Counted from the stretch's first letter, positions 35,059-44,280 are shown. The stretch: 64,000 nt of DNA from Paracoccus zhejiangensis (GCF_002847445.1 NZ_CP025430.1:310001-374000), one strand, 5' to 3'. The notes: generated by a model from the sequence alone, not told the origin. A program made the numbers and translations.

Positions 35059-36012
35059 TCAGGGGCCATAGCGTTTGCGGTTGGCGCTCATCTGCATCAG
35101 CCAGTCGGCGACCTCGCTGCGGCCGGGAAATGCAGGGCGGTTCTTTGGTACCAGCAGGTAATAGCCATGCTCGGTCCGCACCTGCTGATCGCCAAGCGGG
35201 CGAACCAGCTGGCCCGAGTCGAGCAGCGGATCGACCAGATGCGCCCAACCCAGGGCCACGCCCAGCCCATCCACCGCCGCCTGGATCGACAGCGGATAGG
35301 CGTTGAACAGCGTGGCCCGGTCCAGCCGCCCGCCATTCACACCCAGATGCGACAGGAAGATGCGCCAGTTCATCCATTCGGTATGGCTGCTGGATACTTC
35401 GATCAGCGGCGCGGCGGGCAGGTTCTTGGCCTCGGTGACCTCGGGATGGCGGGCAAGGAAGTCGGGCGAGCAGACCGGAAACACCGTCTCGCCGAACAGT
35501 CGCTCGGCCTCGAACCCCTTCCAGTCGCCATCGCCCCTGAGGATCGCCAGGTCCACTGTCTCGGCCAGGCATTCGTCGTCATTGTCCGAGGCGACCAGCA
35601 TGATGCTGACCGGCTTCGTTGTCTGGCGGAAATCGTGCAGCCGCGGGGTCAGCCACAGCGAGGCGACCGAGTTGGTCGCCGCCAGCACCACCGGGCGCTT
35701 CTGACTGGTCTTCAGCATGTCATCGGCGGCGCTGCGCAGAAGCTCCAGCGCCGGCAGGATGCGGGCCTGAAATTCGCGGCCCTGCGCGGTCAGCTCGATC
35801 GAGCGGTGGCCGCGCGAGAAGAAATCGAGGCCGAAATGCAATTCCAGCAGCCGCACCTTGCGGCTGATCGCGGTCTCGCTGATGTTCAGCTGCCGCGCCG
35901 CGCCGGCAAAGCTCATCTGATCCGCCGCCGCCTCGAAGGCGAGAAGATAGTCCAGCGGCGGCAGCGGCCGCCGCCGTTCGGTCGAGAGGCGCTTGGCGTG
36001 ATCCTGCGTCAT
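35059..36012 (-). CDS. LysR family transcriptional regulator
   Basis: Regulator of 317 residues with an N-terminal winged helix-turn-helix (LAFEAAADQMSFAGAARQLNISETAISRKVRLLE) and a substrate-binding-like effector domain. The segment order resembles GcvA-type LysR proteins, with the RPLPPLDYLLAFEAAA start. It is divergent from tdm across 204 bases, the classic LysR layout, so it probably controls tdm and itself. The motif it may bind also occurs upstream of dmmD. Confidence 0.88.
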   Translation of the reverse strand: MTQDHAKRLSTERRRPLPPLDYLLAFEAAADQMSFAGAARQLNISETAISRKVRLLELHFGLDFFSRGHRSIELTAQGREFQARILPALELLRSAADDMLKTSQKRPVVLAATNSVASLWLTPRLHDFRQTTKPVSIMLVASDNDDECLAETVDLAILRGDGDWKGFEAERLFGETVFPVCSPDFLARHPEVTEAKNLPAAPLIEVSSSHTEWMNWRIFLSHLGVNGGRLDRATLFNAYPLSIQAAVDGLGVALGWAHLVDPLLDSGQLVRPLGDQQVRTEHGYYLLVPKNRPAFPGRSEVADWLMQMSANRKRYGP

Positions 36013-36121
36013 TCCTTGCTGTCCTTCCTGCCTTCTGCGGCGGTGGCCGCGCGGCCCGGTAAACCTTCCCGACGCTAGAAGATACAGGCCCGCTTGGCAT
36101 CAGAAATTAGCGGCAAGGACC

Positions 36122-36136
36122 GCCAATATTCTTCGC
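36122..36136 (+). promoter_or_regulatory. GCCAATATTCTTCGC motif between the LysR gene and tdm
   Basis: Identical to 24146-24160 upstream of dmmD. It lies 81 bases upstream of the tdm start and 110 bases from the LysR gene start, a suitable place for a LysR-type activator. Confidence 0.55.
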
Positions 36137-36216
36137 AGGGTTCGGCGGTCTCCTCGGCCATAGTGGGGAGGCACGCTGCGGCGGCGAAGCTGATTTGACG
36201 CATTGGAGTCCCGGTG

Positions 36217-38583
36217 ATGAACCAGCCCCTGCTTTTCGAGACGCCGTTCCAACGCGCCGGGGTGCTGGTCCCCGGCCTGCCGGTCCTACCGCCGGGGGTG
36301 GAACGCCATCCGGTGCCGGGGGGCGGCAGCCGGGCGGTGCCGATCTTCAAGGGCGACGAGATCACGATTCAGGACCGCGAGGGGCTGCAACCGGTGGAAC
36401 TGGTGGTCTTTGCCCATGACGGCCGCTCGGATGCCGGGATGATCGGGGCCGAGGGCGGGCGCGATCCGGAAGGGCTGAAAGAGGCGCTGATCCGCGACCC
36501 CTCGGGCCGCAAGGTGGTGCGCGCGCTGGAGAAATCGGGCTTCGATCTGGGCCGCGCCGATGGCACGCTGGTCTTTGCCGATGGCTCGCGCCCCGGCGAT
36601 TACGCCAGCTTCACCAGTTCGGTCGACGGGTTGCTGATCGTCTGCGCCGCCGGTGGACCGATGGAGCCGCAGGAGCAATGGGCGCCAACCGATGTGGTGC
36701 TGTATATCCGCCGTGCCACGATGCCGGCTGGCAAGGACCAGCTGGTTGCGCCCGATCCGCTGGCCGATCCCTTGATCGACCTGAACATCCTGCCCGGTCA
36801 GGCCGTGCCCTATGAGGTCAAGGCCGGGCAATATATCCAGATCCTCGACGTGAAGGGCCGCGAATGCTCGGACTTTCAGGCCTTCTCGCTGCGCGCGCTG
36901 GACAAGGGGCTGGAGCGTGAGATCGACCCGACCACCACCCGCTCGCTGATGGGCTCGCTTTACCCGATGCCGGGGCTCAACTCGAAATATTTCACCGTCG
37001 ATCACGAGCCGTTGCTGGAAATCGTGCAGGACACGATCGGGCGGCACGACACATTCGGCCTCGCCTGCACCGCGCGCTATTACGCCGATCTGGGCTATCC
37101 GGGTCATGTGAACTGTTCCGACAATATCAATGCCGCGCTGTCGAATTTCGGCATCCGCCCGCGCGGCGGCTGGCCTGCGATCAACTATTTCTTCAACACG
37201 CTCCTGGATAACAGCCATGCCATCGGCATGGACGATCCGTGGTCACGGCCGGGGGATTATGTCCTGCTCAGGGCGCTGACCGATCTCGTCTGCATCTCGA
37301 CCGCCTGTCCCTGCGACATCGATCCGGCCAATGGCTGGAACCCGACCGACATCCAGGTGCGGACCTATGACAAGACCGAAGAATTCAAGCGCTCCATCGG
37401 CTGGCGCAAAACCCCGGGGGCTGATTTGGAAGAGACCAGGAAAACCGGCTTTCACGACTGCTTTGCGCGCCATACCCGCAATTTCGTCGAGTATAACGGC
37501 TATTGGCTGCCGAACGAGATGACCAGTCACGGCGCCACCGCCGAATATTGGGCGGCGCGCGAGAAGGCGGTGGTGATGGACCTGTCGCCGCTGCGCAAAT
37601 ACGAGGTGACTGGCCCCGATGCAGAGGCGCTGATGCAGCTCTGCGTCACCCGCGACATGAAGAAGCTGCCGGTGGGCGGCATCGTCTATACCGCCATGTG
37701 CTATGACCATGGCGGCATGATCGACGATGGCACGGTGTTCCGCCTTGGCGAGATGAATTTCCGCTGGATTGGCGGCAATGACCAGTCGGGTCTGTGGCTG
37801 CGCAAGCAGGCGGTCGAGCGCGGGCTGAACGTCTGGGTGCGCGGCTCGACCGACCATCATTGCAACATCGCGGTGCAGGGCCCCTTGTCGCGGGACATCC
37901 TGAAAGAGGTGATCTGGACCCCGCCGGCGCAGCCCACGGTAGAGGAGCTGGGCTGGTTCCGCCTGACCATTGGCCGCCTTCACGGTTTCGACGGCCCGCC
38001 GCTGGTCCTCAGTCGCACCGGCTATTCGGGCGAGCTGGGCTACGAGGTCTTCTGCCATCCCAAGGACGCGACCGAGATCTTCGATGCGATCTGGGCGGCG
38101 GGCGAACCGATGGGGATGATCCCGCTGGGGCTGAAGGCGCTGAACATGCTGCGGATCGAATCCGGGCTAATCTTTGCCGGGTCGGAGTTTGACGACCAGA
38201 CCGACCCGATGGAGGCCGGGATCGGCTTTGCCGTGCCGCTGAAGGGCAAGAGCGACGATTTCATCGGCCGCGCCGCGCTGGAGGCGCGCAAGGCCAACCC
38301 GCAGAAGAAGCTGGTGGGGCTGGATCTCGATGGCGGCATCGTCCCGACCCCTGGCGATTGCGTGCATGTCGGCAAGCCGCAGATCGGCGTCGTCACCTCG
38401 GCGGTGAAATCGCCCATCCTCGGCAAGGTCATCGCGCTGGCGCGGGTCGATGTGACCCATGCCGAGCCGGGGACGCGGCTCGAGGTCGGGCGGCTGGACG
38501 GCGATCAGAAGCGCCTGCTGGCGACGGTCGTGCCCTTCCCTCATTTCGACCCGACCAAGGAACGGGTGAAGGGCAATTACTGA
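36217..38583 (+). CDS. tdm: trimethylamine N-oxide demethylase (aldolase) Tdm
   Basis: Protein of 788 residues with the distinctive Tdm fusion: an N-terminal DUF1989-type domain and a C-terminal GcvT-like folate-binding domain from about residue 410. Tdm splits TMAO into dimethylamine and formaldehyde, and the formaldehyde can go directly to tetrahydrofolate. Three Cys residues near 284, 364 and 366 (in FGLACTARYY and STACPCDID) match the spacing expected of the zinc site. ATG 36217 follows a GGAG ribosome binding site; a GTG precedes it by one codon. It is convergent with the permease operon, 15 bases away. Confidence 0.93.
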   Translation: MNQPLLFETPFQRAGVLVPGLPVLPPGVERHPVPGGGSRAVPIFKGDEITIQDREGLQPVELVVFAHDGRSDAGMIGAEGGRDPEGLKEALIRDPSGRKVVRALEKSGFDLGRADGTLVFADGSRPGDYASFTSSVDGLLIVCAAGGPMEPQEQWAPTDVVLYIRRATMPAGKDQLVAPDPLADPLIDLNILPGQAVPYEVKAGQYIQILDVKGRECSDFQAFSLRALDKGLEREIDPTTTRSLMGSLYPMPGLNSKYFTVDHEPLLEIVQDTIGRHDTFGLACTARYYADLGYPGHVNCSDNINAALSNFGIRPRGGWPAINYFFNTLLDNSHAIGMDDPWSRPGDYVLLRALTDLVCISTACPCDIDPANGWNPTDIQVRTYDKTEEFKRSIGWRKTPGADLEETRKTGFHDCFARHTRNFVEYNGYWLPNEMTSHGATAEYWAAREKAVVMDLSPLRKYEVTGPDAEALMQLCVTRDMKKLPVGGIVYTAMCYDHGGMIDDGTVFRLGEMNFRWIGGNDQSGLWLRKQAVERGLNVWVRGSTDHHCNIAVQGPLSRDILKEVIWTPPAQPTVEELGWFRLTIGRLHGFDGPPLVLSRTGYSGELGYEVFCHPKDATEIFDAIWAAGEPMGMIPLGLKALNMLRIESGLIFAGSEFDDQTDPMEAGIGFAVPLKGKSDDFIGRAALEARKANPQKKLVGLDLDGGIVPTPGDCVHVGKPQIGVVTSAVKSPILGKVIALARVDVTHAEPGTRLEVGRLDGDQKRLLATVVPFPHFDPTKERVKGNY

Positions 38584-38598
38584 CCGCGCCGGGCGGTG

Positions 38599-38871
38599 TC
38601 AGCGGTGCTGATGCCGCCAGATCTCGGTGCGGATGCGGGCCTGCTTGTAGGCGTCGAAGATCGACATGGCATAGACGAAGATGCCACCCGACAGCTTGCC
38701 GATGATCGAGACCTCGGGTGCCGCCGTCTTCAGCGTGTAGCCGCCCAGCAGCAGGATGAAGAACAGGAACACCAGCCCGCGCACCGGCTTGCGGTTCAGC
38801 ACCTGCCCGGTGCCGGGCAGGATCAGCGCCGCGGCGAGGATCAGCCGGGGATTGAGCGGCGGCTTGGTCAT
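38599..38871 (-). CDS. small membrane protein, last gene of permease operon
   Basis: Protein of 90 residues with two or three hydrophobic helices (LILAAALILPGTGQVL, then GLVFLFFILLLGGYTL) and a basic C-terminus. The GTGQ..NRKPVRGLVFL pattern recalls small TM2-type membrane proteins, but I cannot assign a function. Its start overlaps the end of the previous gene by 4 bases. It belongs to a six-gene minus-strand operon with an APC permease. Confidence 0.7.
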   Translation of the reverse strand: MTKPPLNPRLILAAALILPGTGQVLNRKPVRGLVFLFFILLLGGYTLKTAAPEVSIIGKLSGGIFVYAMSIFDAYKQARIRTEIWRHQHR

Positions 38872-39566
38872 CCGACGGCCCGCGCGCGCGGCGGGTCGTG
38901 CCGGGCCAGCAGGTCGCGGCGCAGCGACAGGAGGGTGTCGAGATGCGGCAGGATTCGGGCGAAGGGCAGGGGCGTGGCGCCCAGTTCGGCATCACGGAAG
39001 ATGAGATAGCGGCCCCGGTTCGCCTCCTCGGCCAGAAAGGTGATCCTGAGGCCCTTGGGCGAGAGGATCAGCTCCTTGACGCTGTCATCCGCGAACAGCC
39101 CGAGATGCGGGGCGAGAATGTCCTCGGGCGGCAGGGCCTCGGGCGCGTCGCTGCGCAGGGCGCAATCCTCGGGGAAGCCGGGGGGCGGGGTGATCTGGTC
39201 GGGCAGGCTGTGGAAGTGCGAGAAGGGTTCGACCCCGGTGGGCCGGATCATCAGGTCCAGCGTGGCGCGCAGCGGCAGCGGCGCGGGCAGCGTGACCAAC
39301 ACCCAGAGCGCCGGCAGCTTGCGGAAGGTCAGCGTGTCGGGCACCGCCTGCAGATCGAACTCGGCCCCGCCATGCTGACCGGCCAGACGCGGAAAGCCGG
39401 CGCTGCCCTCGCCCCGGCGCGGGTTGGTCAGCCCCTCGGCGCAATGGTCGAAATAGGCGCGCCGCCCGGCCTTGCGCGCCCGTCCCGCGCGCAGGGTCTG
39501 TCGGGCCAGCAGCGCGAGCCCCGCCCCCAGTCCGGTCCCCAGAAGTCCCAGTCCAAGCTGTTCCAT
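38868..39566 (-). CDS. uncharacterised membrane-anchored protein in permease operon
   Basis: Protein of 232 residues with a single glycine/leucine-rich N-terminal helix (LGLGLLGTGLGAGLALLA) and a soluble remainder of about 210 residues, with mixed beta-type segments and many prolines. I recognise no family. It lies 18 bases after the APC permease gene and overlaps the next gene, so it should be co-expressed. A periplasmic or cytoplasmic accessory role for the permease is only a guess from position. Confidence 0.65.
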   Translation of the reverse strand: MEQLGLGLLGTGLGAGLALLARQTLRAGRARKAGRRAYFDHCAEGLTNPRRGEGSAGFPRLAGQHGGAEFDLQAVPDTLTFRKLPALWVLVTLPAPLPLRATLDLMIRPTGVEPFSHFHSLPDQITPPPGFPEDCALRSDAPEALPPEDILAPHLGLFADDSVKELILSPKGLRITFLAEEANRGRYLIFRDAELGATPLPFARILPHLDTLLSLRRDLLARHDPPRARAVG

Positions 39567-39584
39567 CCCGGCCTTTCTGCCCGC

Positions 39585-41000
39585 TCAATAGCCCTGCGGA
39601 CGCGGCCAGGGCATGGTGAACTGCGCCGCCCGGCGGACATAGCGATAGCGGCGGAAGTGGAACCACAGCGAGACGATGACATAGAACGAGATCATCGCCA
39701 CAAGCTGGGTGCCATAGCCAAGGAACACCGCGAAGAAGGCGATGCCGCAGAGGCAGAGCAGCACGATGGCCGGGACCGGGTGGAACGGATGCTGATAGCC
39801 GCGCTTGATCGTGCCGAGCGGCCATTTCCGGCGGAACATGATCACGTTGATCGGCATGAAGGTATATTCCAGAAGGCCCGACAGGATCGAGAAGGTGATG
39901 ACCTGATCCAGCGGCGCGCCAAGGGCAAAGATCAGCGCGATCGGCACGAGGAAGATGATCGAGCGATAGGGGGTGCGATAGACCGGATGCACCGCGCCGA
40001 ACCACGAGGGCAGGTAATGGTCGCGCCCCATGGCGAACCAGGCGCGCGAGGCGTCGTTGATGCAGCCATTGGCCGAGGCCAGCGTGGCAAAGAGGGTGCC
40101 GATCCCAAGAAGCACCATCAGCGCCGTCGAGCCCGACAGCCGCGCGGCGTCAAACAGCGGCACCCCGGCCTGACCGAGATATTCCCAGGGCATCAGGCCG
40201 ACGCAGACATACCAGGTCAGGGTCGCCGCGATCAGCAGCGTCATGATCCCGGCCAGCGTGCCGAAGGGCAGGGCGCGGGCGGGCGAACGGACCTCTTCGG
40301 CGGCCTGTGTCGTGCCCTCGATCCCGAGGTAATACCACAGCCCGAAATGCATCGCCGCCAGCACGCCGAGCCAGCCATAGGGCAGGTCAGTCATCAGCGC
40401 CCTGTGCTGCAGCACGTCGCTGCCGAAGATCGGGGAAGTGGCGAAGAACAGGATCAGGATGGCGCTGAAGGCGATGGCAGTGATGACGAGGCTGAAGGTC
40501 AGCGTGGCCAGCACCCCGCGATAGTTCAGCCAGGCAAGGAACATGATCGCCAGCACGATGAAGGGCCGCTGGTCCAGCCCCTCATGCCCGGTCATCACCG
40601 CCACGGTATCGATCAGGAAGCCCACGGTGATCGCATTGGCGGCCTCGAGCATGGTATAGGCGAAGACGAGATAGAGGCCGACATTGAAGGCCATCAGCGG
40701 GCCGACGATATGCTTGGCCTGCGTGTATTGCCCGCCCGCCGCCGCGACGGTCGATGTGACCTCGCTGTCGATCATGGCGACGCAGGAATACAGCAGCCCG
40801 GCGAACCAGCAGGCGATCAGCGCCGCATAGGCGCCGCCCTTGCCCACGGCAAAGTTCCAGCCCATGTACTCGCCGACCAGAACGATGCCGACGCCAAGCG
40901 CCCAGACATGGGCCGGCCCAAGCACGCGCAGCAGGCCGACATTGGTACCATGCGGGCCCATGCCGTCCATCGTCTTCGAAGTGATGTCGAATTCGGCCAT
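39585..41000 (-). CDS. APC-superfamily amine/amino acid permease
   Basis: Integral membrane transporter of 471 residues with about 12 helices. The first helix region reads VWALGVGIVLVGEYMGWNFAV, the unwound glycine-containing helix typical of the APC fold, and a later loop contains IEGTTQAAEEVRSPARALP, a family hallmark. The substrate is likely a small amine or amino acid; location beside tdm and tmm suggests a methylated amine. It is preceded by three small membrane protein genes and followed by two more uncharacterised genes, all closely spaced. Confidence 0.85.
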   Translation of the reverse strand: MAEFDITSKTMDGMGPHGTNVGLLRVLGPAHVWALGVGIVLVGEYMGWNFAVGKGGAYAALIACWFAGLLYSCVAMIDSEVTSTVAAAGGQYTQAKHIVGPLMAFNVGLYLVFAYTMLEAANAITVGFLIDTVAVMTGHEGLDQRPFIVLAIMFLAWLNYRGVLATLTFSLVITAIAFSAILILFFATSPIFGSDVLQHRALMTDLPYGWLGVLAAMHFGLWYYLGIEGTTQAAEEVRSPARALPFGTLAGIMTLLIAATLTWYVCVGLMPWEYLGQAGVPLFDAARLSGSTALMVLLGIGTLFATLASANGCINDASRAWFAMGRDHYLPSWFGAVHPVYRTPYRSIIFLVPIALIFALGAPLDQVITFSILSGLLEYTFMPINVIMFRRKWPLGTIKRGYQHPFHPVPAIVLLCLCGIAFFAVFLGYGTQLVAMISFYVIVSLWFHFRRYRYVRRAAQFTMPWPRPQGY

Positions 41001-41009
41001 CCTGCCCTC

Positions 41010-41177
41010 TCAGCCCTTGTGTTCTTCGGTCATCGCCTCGAGCTCGCCTTCCCGCGACGAGGTCAGCACCTCTTCGGAATAGCTGCTGTCGGTCTTGATC
41101 CAGTCGCGCACGATGATGAAGCCAAGGACCGCCGAAGCCGCCCAGGCTGCCAGTTCCATGAAGTCCCACAGGTCCAT
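41010..41177 (-). CDS. very small single-helix membrane protein in permease operon
   Basis: A 55-codon gene encoding a protein that starts MDLWDFMELAAWAASAVLGF and continues IIVRDWIKTD, then an acidic tail ending EAMTEEHKG. It has one hydrophobic helix (about residues 6-24) and an acidic hydrophilic end. Support comes from an AGGAG ribosome binding site seven bases before the ATG and tight packing: 10 bases after the gene upstream and 9 bases before the permease. It is easy to miss because of its length. Function unknown, perhaps a small permease subunit. Confidence 0.68.
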   Translation of the reverse strand: MDLWDFMELAAWAASAVLGFIIVRDWIKTDSSYSEEVLTSSREGELEAMTEEHKG

Positions 41178-41187
41178 GTTCCGCTCC

Positions 41188-41574
41188 TCAGCTCCGGCTC
41201 TCGCCGAATTTCTCGGCGATGACGTCGCGATATTCCTTTTCCGACAGTTTCAGCATGATCGCGTAATAGCCGACGATGACGACGATCATCACCACGAGGC
41301 TGGCGATCGAGAAGGAATAGTCGAAACGCGCGGTGATCAACTCGGCCGCCGAGGCCGGGTCGGCATAGCCCAGCTGGTTCCATTTCTCGACCATGACCGG
41401 GTTCTGGCCGAGCGATTCCCAGGTCGGGTTTTCCGGCACATTGGCGGTCTTGGCGCTGCCGGCCAGTCCCAGCCACAGCGGGATGTAGAGCGCGCCGACG
41501 GTCAGAAGCAGCAGCACGATCACGTCGGTGATCTGGCCGAACTTGCTTTGCACGGGTGGGGTATAGCGGGCCAT
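41188..41574 (-). CDS. small two-helix membrane protein in permease operon
   Basis: Protein of 128 residues with helices at about 16-39 (DVIVLLLLTVGALYIPLWLG) and 88-108 (SIASLVVMIVVIVGYYAIML). A polar loop of about 45 residues between them would lie in the periplasm. No family recognised. It follows the first operon gene after 3 bases. Confidence 0.72.
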   Translation of the reverse strand: MARYTPPVQSKFGQITDVIVLLLLTVGALYIPLWLGLAGSAKTANVPENPTWESLGQNPVMVEKWNQLGYADPASAAELITARFDYSFSIASLVVMIVVIVGYYAIMLKLSEKEYRDVIAEKFGESRS

Positions 41575-41577
41575 GGC

Positions 41578-41865
41578 TTACCCCCTGGCCGCGCGGGCGG
41601 CGTCGAGGAACTTGATGTCGAGCCCGTACATGAAATCCCGGTCCTCGCGGTAATGCTTCAGCATCGCCATGATCGCGGCGGTGTTGAACACCAGCACCGT
41701 GGCGCCGCCGATCAGCAGGACTGTCCGCGCCGCCGCCGTGGGCGCGAGGCTCCAGGTCGCCAGCGCGACGAAGCCCATCGCCAGCCACAATCCCAGCACG
41801 AAGGCCCAGGCAACGGTCACGTCGCGTCGATGCATCCTTTCGATGCGTGCTTGCAGGTCAGACAT
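41578..41865 (-). CDS. small two-helix membrane protein, first gene of permease operon
   Basis: Protein of 95 residues with a basic amphipathic N-terminus, then helices at about 18-40 (VAWAFVLGLWLAMGFVALAT) and 47-68 (TVLLIGGATVLVFNTAAIMA), and a polar C-terminus. The start at 41865 has the better context; an in-frame ATG at 41928 would extend into the promoter motif. First gene of the operon 41865 to 38599. Confidence 0.72.
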   Translation of the reverse strand: MSDLQARIERMHRRDVTVAWAFVLGLWLAMGFVALATWSLAPTAAARTVLLIGGATVLVFNTAAIMAMLKHYREDRDFMYGLDIKFLDAARAARG

Positions 41866-41916
41866 GGTTCCTCCCGGTCTGTCGATCACGTTCCGGCCGC
41901 GTTCGGCGGCCAATGA

Positions 41917-41942
41917 CTTATTCTGCAATCAACTTTTTTAAC
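41917..41942 (-). promoter_or_regulatory. AT-rich candidate operator upstream of the permease operon
   Basis: On the minus strand it reads GTTGATTGCAGAATAAG after an A run, and resembles TTGATTGACAGAATATAG at 46380-46397 upstream of tmm. It lies 52 bases before the first operon gene. Confidence 0.4.
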
Positions 41943-42213
41943 GGATAGGAAACTAGCTGTCGGGCATTTTGTCAAGTTTCAACTGAGTCCGGGCGAGTCG
42001 CTCAGGGCTAATCTGATGGGGTATCACGCGGCACAGGCCAGCATTTGCAGGGTTCTATCGGGGGGATGCCCAAACAGAAGGCAGATTTGACCGCGATCAA
42101 TTCGCGGTTGGATCGCCCTGCGCGAAATCGCTGACGATTCCTCCCTTCCAGCGTGTTCCGGTACCGATGAAGGGGACAGGAATTGCATTGAAATGAATGA
42201 TTGTTTCTTACTA

Positions 42214-42238
42214 GGCAAAATTTTTCTTTGAGAATGGA
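42214..42238 (+). promoter_or_regulatory. AT-rich candidate operator upstream of second APC permease
   Basis: Core TTTTTCTTTGAGAAT (42221-42235), like the site at 23985-24000. It lies about 135 bases before the permease start. Confidence 0.4.
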
Positions 42239-42372
42239 CGGTCTTGCGGCAGATTGTCCGGCAGGCGGCGCACGCCGCCAGCGACAGGACATGCCCTGCG
42301 CAACGCCAATGAAGCCGCGGGATCGCCGGCGCAAGATCGGCCAATCCGTCCAGAACAGGGAAAGGAAACGAG

Positions 42373-44160
42373 ATGTCGACGGACATTAATGCGTCCACGG
42401 AGAGCGCGGCGCCAAGCGGCAGCCTGCACCGGGCGCTGGACTGGCGCGGCGCCTTCTGGGTGGCGGCGGGCGTGCCGCCGCTGGTGCTGTTCTCGATCGG
42501 CGGGATCGCCGGGGTGGCGGGGCAGGCGGCCTATGTCGTCTGGATGCTGTCCATGTGCATGGGCTTCCTGCAATCCTTCACCTATGCCGAGATGGCCGGC
42601 ATGTTCGGCAACAAGTCGGGCGGCGCCTCGATTTACGGCGCGACGGCCTGGCTGCGCTATTCCAAGATCATCGCGCCGCTGTCGGTCTGGTGCAACTGGT
42701 TCGCCTGGTCGCCGGTGCTGTCGCTCGGCTGTGCCATCGCCGCAGGCTATGTGCTGAACGCGCTGTTTGCCATTCCCGCAGCCGACAGCCAGCTGGTGCT
42801 GGACTGGATCGCGGCCAATGGCGCGCAGTTCACCGCCGAGAGCCAGCCGGTTGTCGACTACCTCGCCGCCAATGCCGGCACGAGCCCGGCGGATGCCATT
42901 TCCGCCGTCTCGACCGCCGCGGCCGTCGAGGCCCTGACCCCGGCGATCCGCCACTGGGAGGCCTTCGCCCTGACCATTCCCGGGCTTGGCACGCTGCATT
43001 TCAACTCGACCTTCGTGATCGGCGCGGTGCTGATGCTGATCATCTTCGCCATCCAGCATCGCGGCATCGCCTCGACCGCCAGCGCGCAGAAGGTGCTGGC
43101 GGTGATCGTGCTGGTGCCGCTGTTCCTCGTCGGCATCGTGCCGATCATCACCGGCTCGATCAACTACATGAACGTGACCGACATCGTGCCGCCCTCGGTC
43201 GCCTATGGCGGTGACCGGGGCAGTTGGGATGTGGGCGGCTGGACGCTGTTTCTGGGCGCCATGTATATTGCCGCCTGGTCGACCTATGGCTTCGAGACCG
43301 CCGTCTGCTACACAGCCGAGATGCGCGATCCGGCGCGGGACACGTTCAAGGCCATCTTCTTCTCGGGCCTCCTCTGCATGGTCTTCTTCTTCGTCATCCC
43401 CTTCTCGTTTCAGGGCGTCTTCGGCGCCGCCGGGATGCTGGAGCCGGGAATCGTCGATGGCACCGGCATCGCCGCCGCGCTCGGCTCGATGGTCAGCGCC
43501 TCGAACATTGTCACCCAGATCTTCGTGATCCTGATGATCATGGCGCTGTTCCTGGCAATCATGACCGCCATGGCCGGGTCGTCGCGCACCCTCTATCAGG
43601 GGTCGCGCGATGGCTGGCTGCCGCGCTACCTCGGCCATGTGAACGAACATGGCGCGCCGACCAATGCGATGTGGACCGATCTCGGCTTCAACCTGTTCCT
43701 GCTGGCGCTGGCCTCGGATGCGGGGGGGTATTTCTATGTCCTCGCCATCTCGAACGTGGGTTACCTGACCTTCAACTTCCTCAACCTGAACGCCGGCTGG
43801 ATCCACCGGATCGATTCGGGCCATATCCGCCGGCCGTGGAAGGCGCCGACCTTCCTGATCGGGCTGAACACCGTGCTGGCCTTCGTGAACGCGCTGTTCC
43901 TCGGCGCCGGGGCCAAGGTCTGGGGCTATTCCGGCGCGCTGTGGTCGGGGGTGATCTTCGCCGCGCTGATCCTGCCGGTCTTCTGGTATCGCCATTACGT
44001 GCAGGATGGCGGCCACTTCCCGCCCGAGGCGCTGGAGGACCTGGGTCTCAAGGGCGGCGAGCTGGGCGAGCGCAAGGCGGGCATCCTGCCCTATCTGGCG
44101 CTGGCTCTGGGCGCGACCATCGTGATCTGGGCGAACTGGTTCTTCGTCCTGCCGGGTTGA
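42373..44160 (+). CDS. APC-superfamily permease (second)
   Basis: Integral membrane transporter of 595 residues with about 12-14 helices. First helix segment: AGVPPLVLFSIGGIAGVAGQ; the later signature YGFETAVCYTAEMRDPARD is the family hallmark around helix 6-7. A long loop of about 90 residues between helices 3 and 5 (ADSQLVLDWIAANGAQFT...) is larger than usual. Expected substrate is an amine or amino acid, perhaps a methylated amine from context. The GntR gene follows after 120 bases in the same direction. Confidence 0.85.
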   Translation: MSTDINASTESAAPSGSLHRALDWRGAFWVAAGVPPLVLFSIGGIAGVAGQAAYVVWMLSMCMGFLQSFTYAEMAGMFGNKSGGASIYGATAWLRYSKIIAPLSVWCNWFAWSPVLSLGCAIAAGYVLNALFAIPAADSQLVLDWIAANGAQFTAESQPVVDYLAANAGTSPADAISAVSTAAAVEALTPAIRHWEAFALTIPGLGTLHFNSTFVIGAVLMLIIFAIQHRGIASTASAQKVLAVIVLVPLFLVGIVPIITGSINYMNVTDIVPPSVAYGGDRGSWDVGGWTLFLGAMYIAAWSTYGFETAVCYTAEMRDPARDTFKAIFFSGLLCMVFFFVIPFSFQGVFGAAGMLEPGIVDGTGIAAALGSMVSASNIVTQIFVILMIMALFLAIMTAMAGSSRTLYQGSRDGWLPRYLGHVNEHGAPTNAMWTDLGFNLFLLALASDAGGYFYVLAISNVGYLTFNFLNLNAGWIHRIDSGHIRRPWKAPTFLIGLNTVLAFVNALFLGAGAKVWGYSGALWSGVIFAALILPVFWYRHYVQDGGHFPPEALEDLGLKGGELGERKAGILPYLALALGATIVIWANWFFVLPG

Positions 44161-44280
44161 CCCATCGCGTTCCCCCCGAGGCGGGCGGTCCCTTCCGGGC
44201 CGCCCGTTTGCGTTCTGCCGCGGTTGAGCTTTGGCCCCGATCCGGCTTAGTCTTGAAGCGAGAAACGGCGGAGGCCGAAG

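Larger units (their letters stand above)
41866..42372 (+). promoter_or_regulatory. divergent promoter region between the two APC permease loci
   Basis: This 507-base gap holds no gene I can support; short open frames in it lack ribosome binding sites. It carries two AT-rich candidate operators (41917-41942 and 42214-42238), a TTGACA box read on the minus strand near 41970, and a hairpin ACCGCGA/TCGCGGT near 42091-42109. Confidence 0.45.

Noticed and set aside
42008..42398. Small minus-strand open frames in the gap between the permease loci
   Set aside because: No ribosome binding site, no recognisable protein, and they overlap the promoter motifs.
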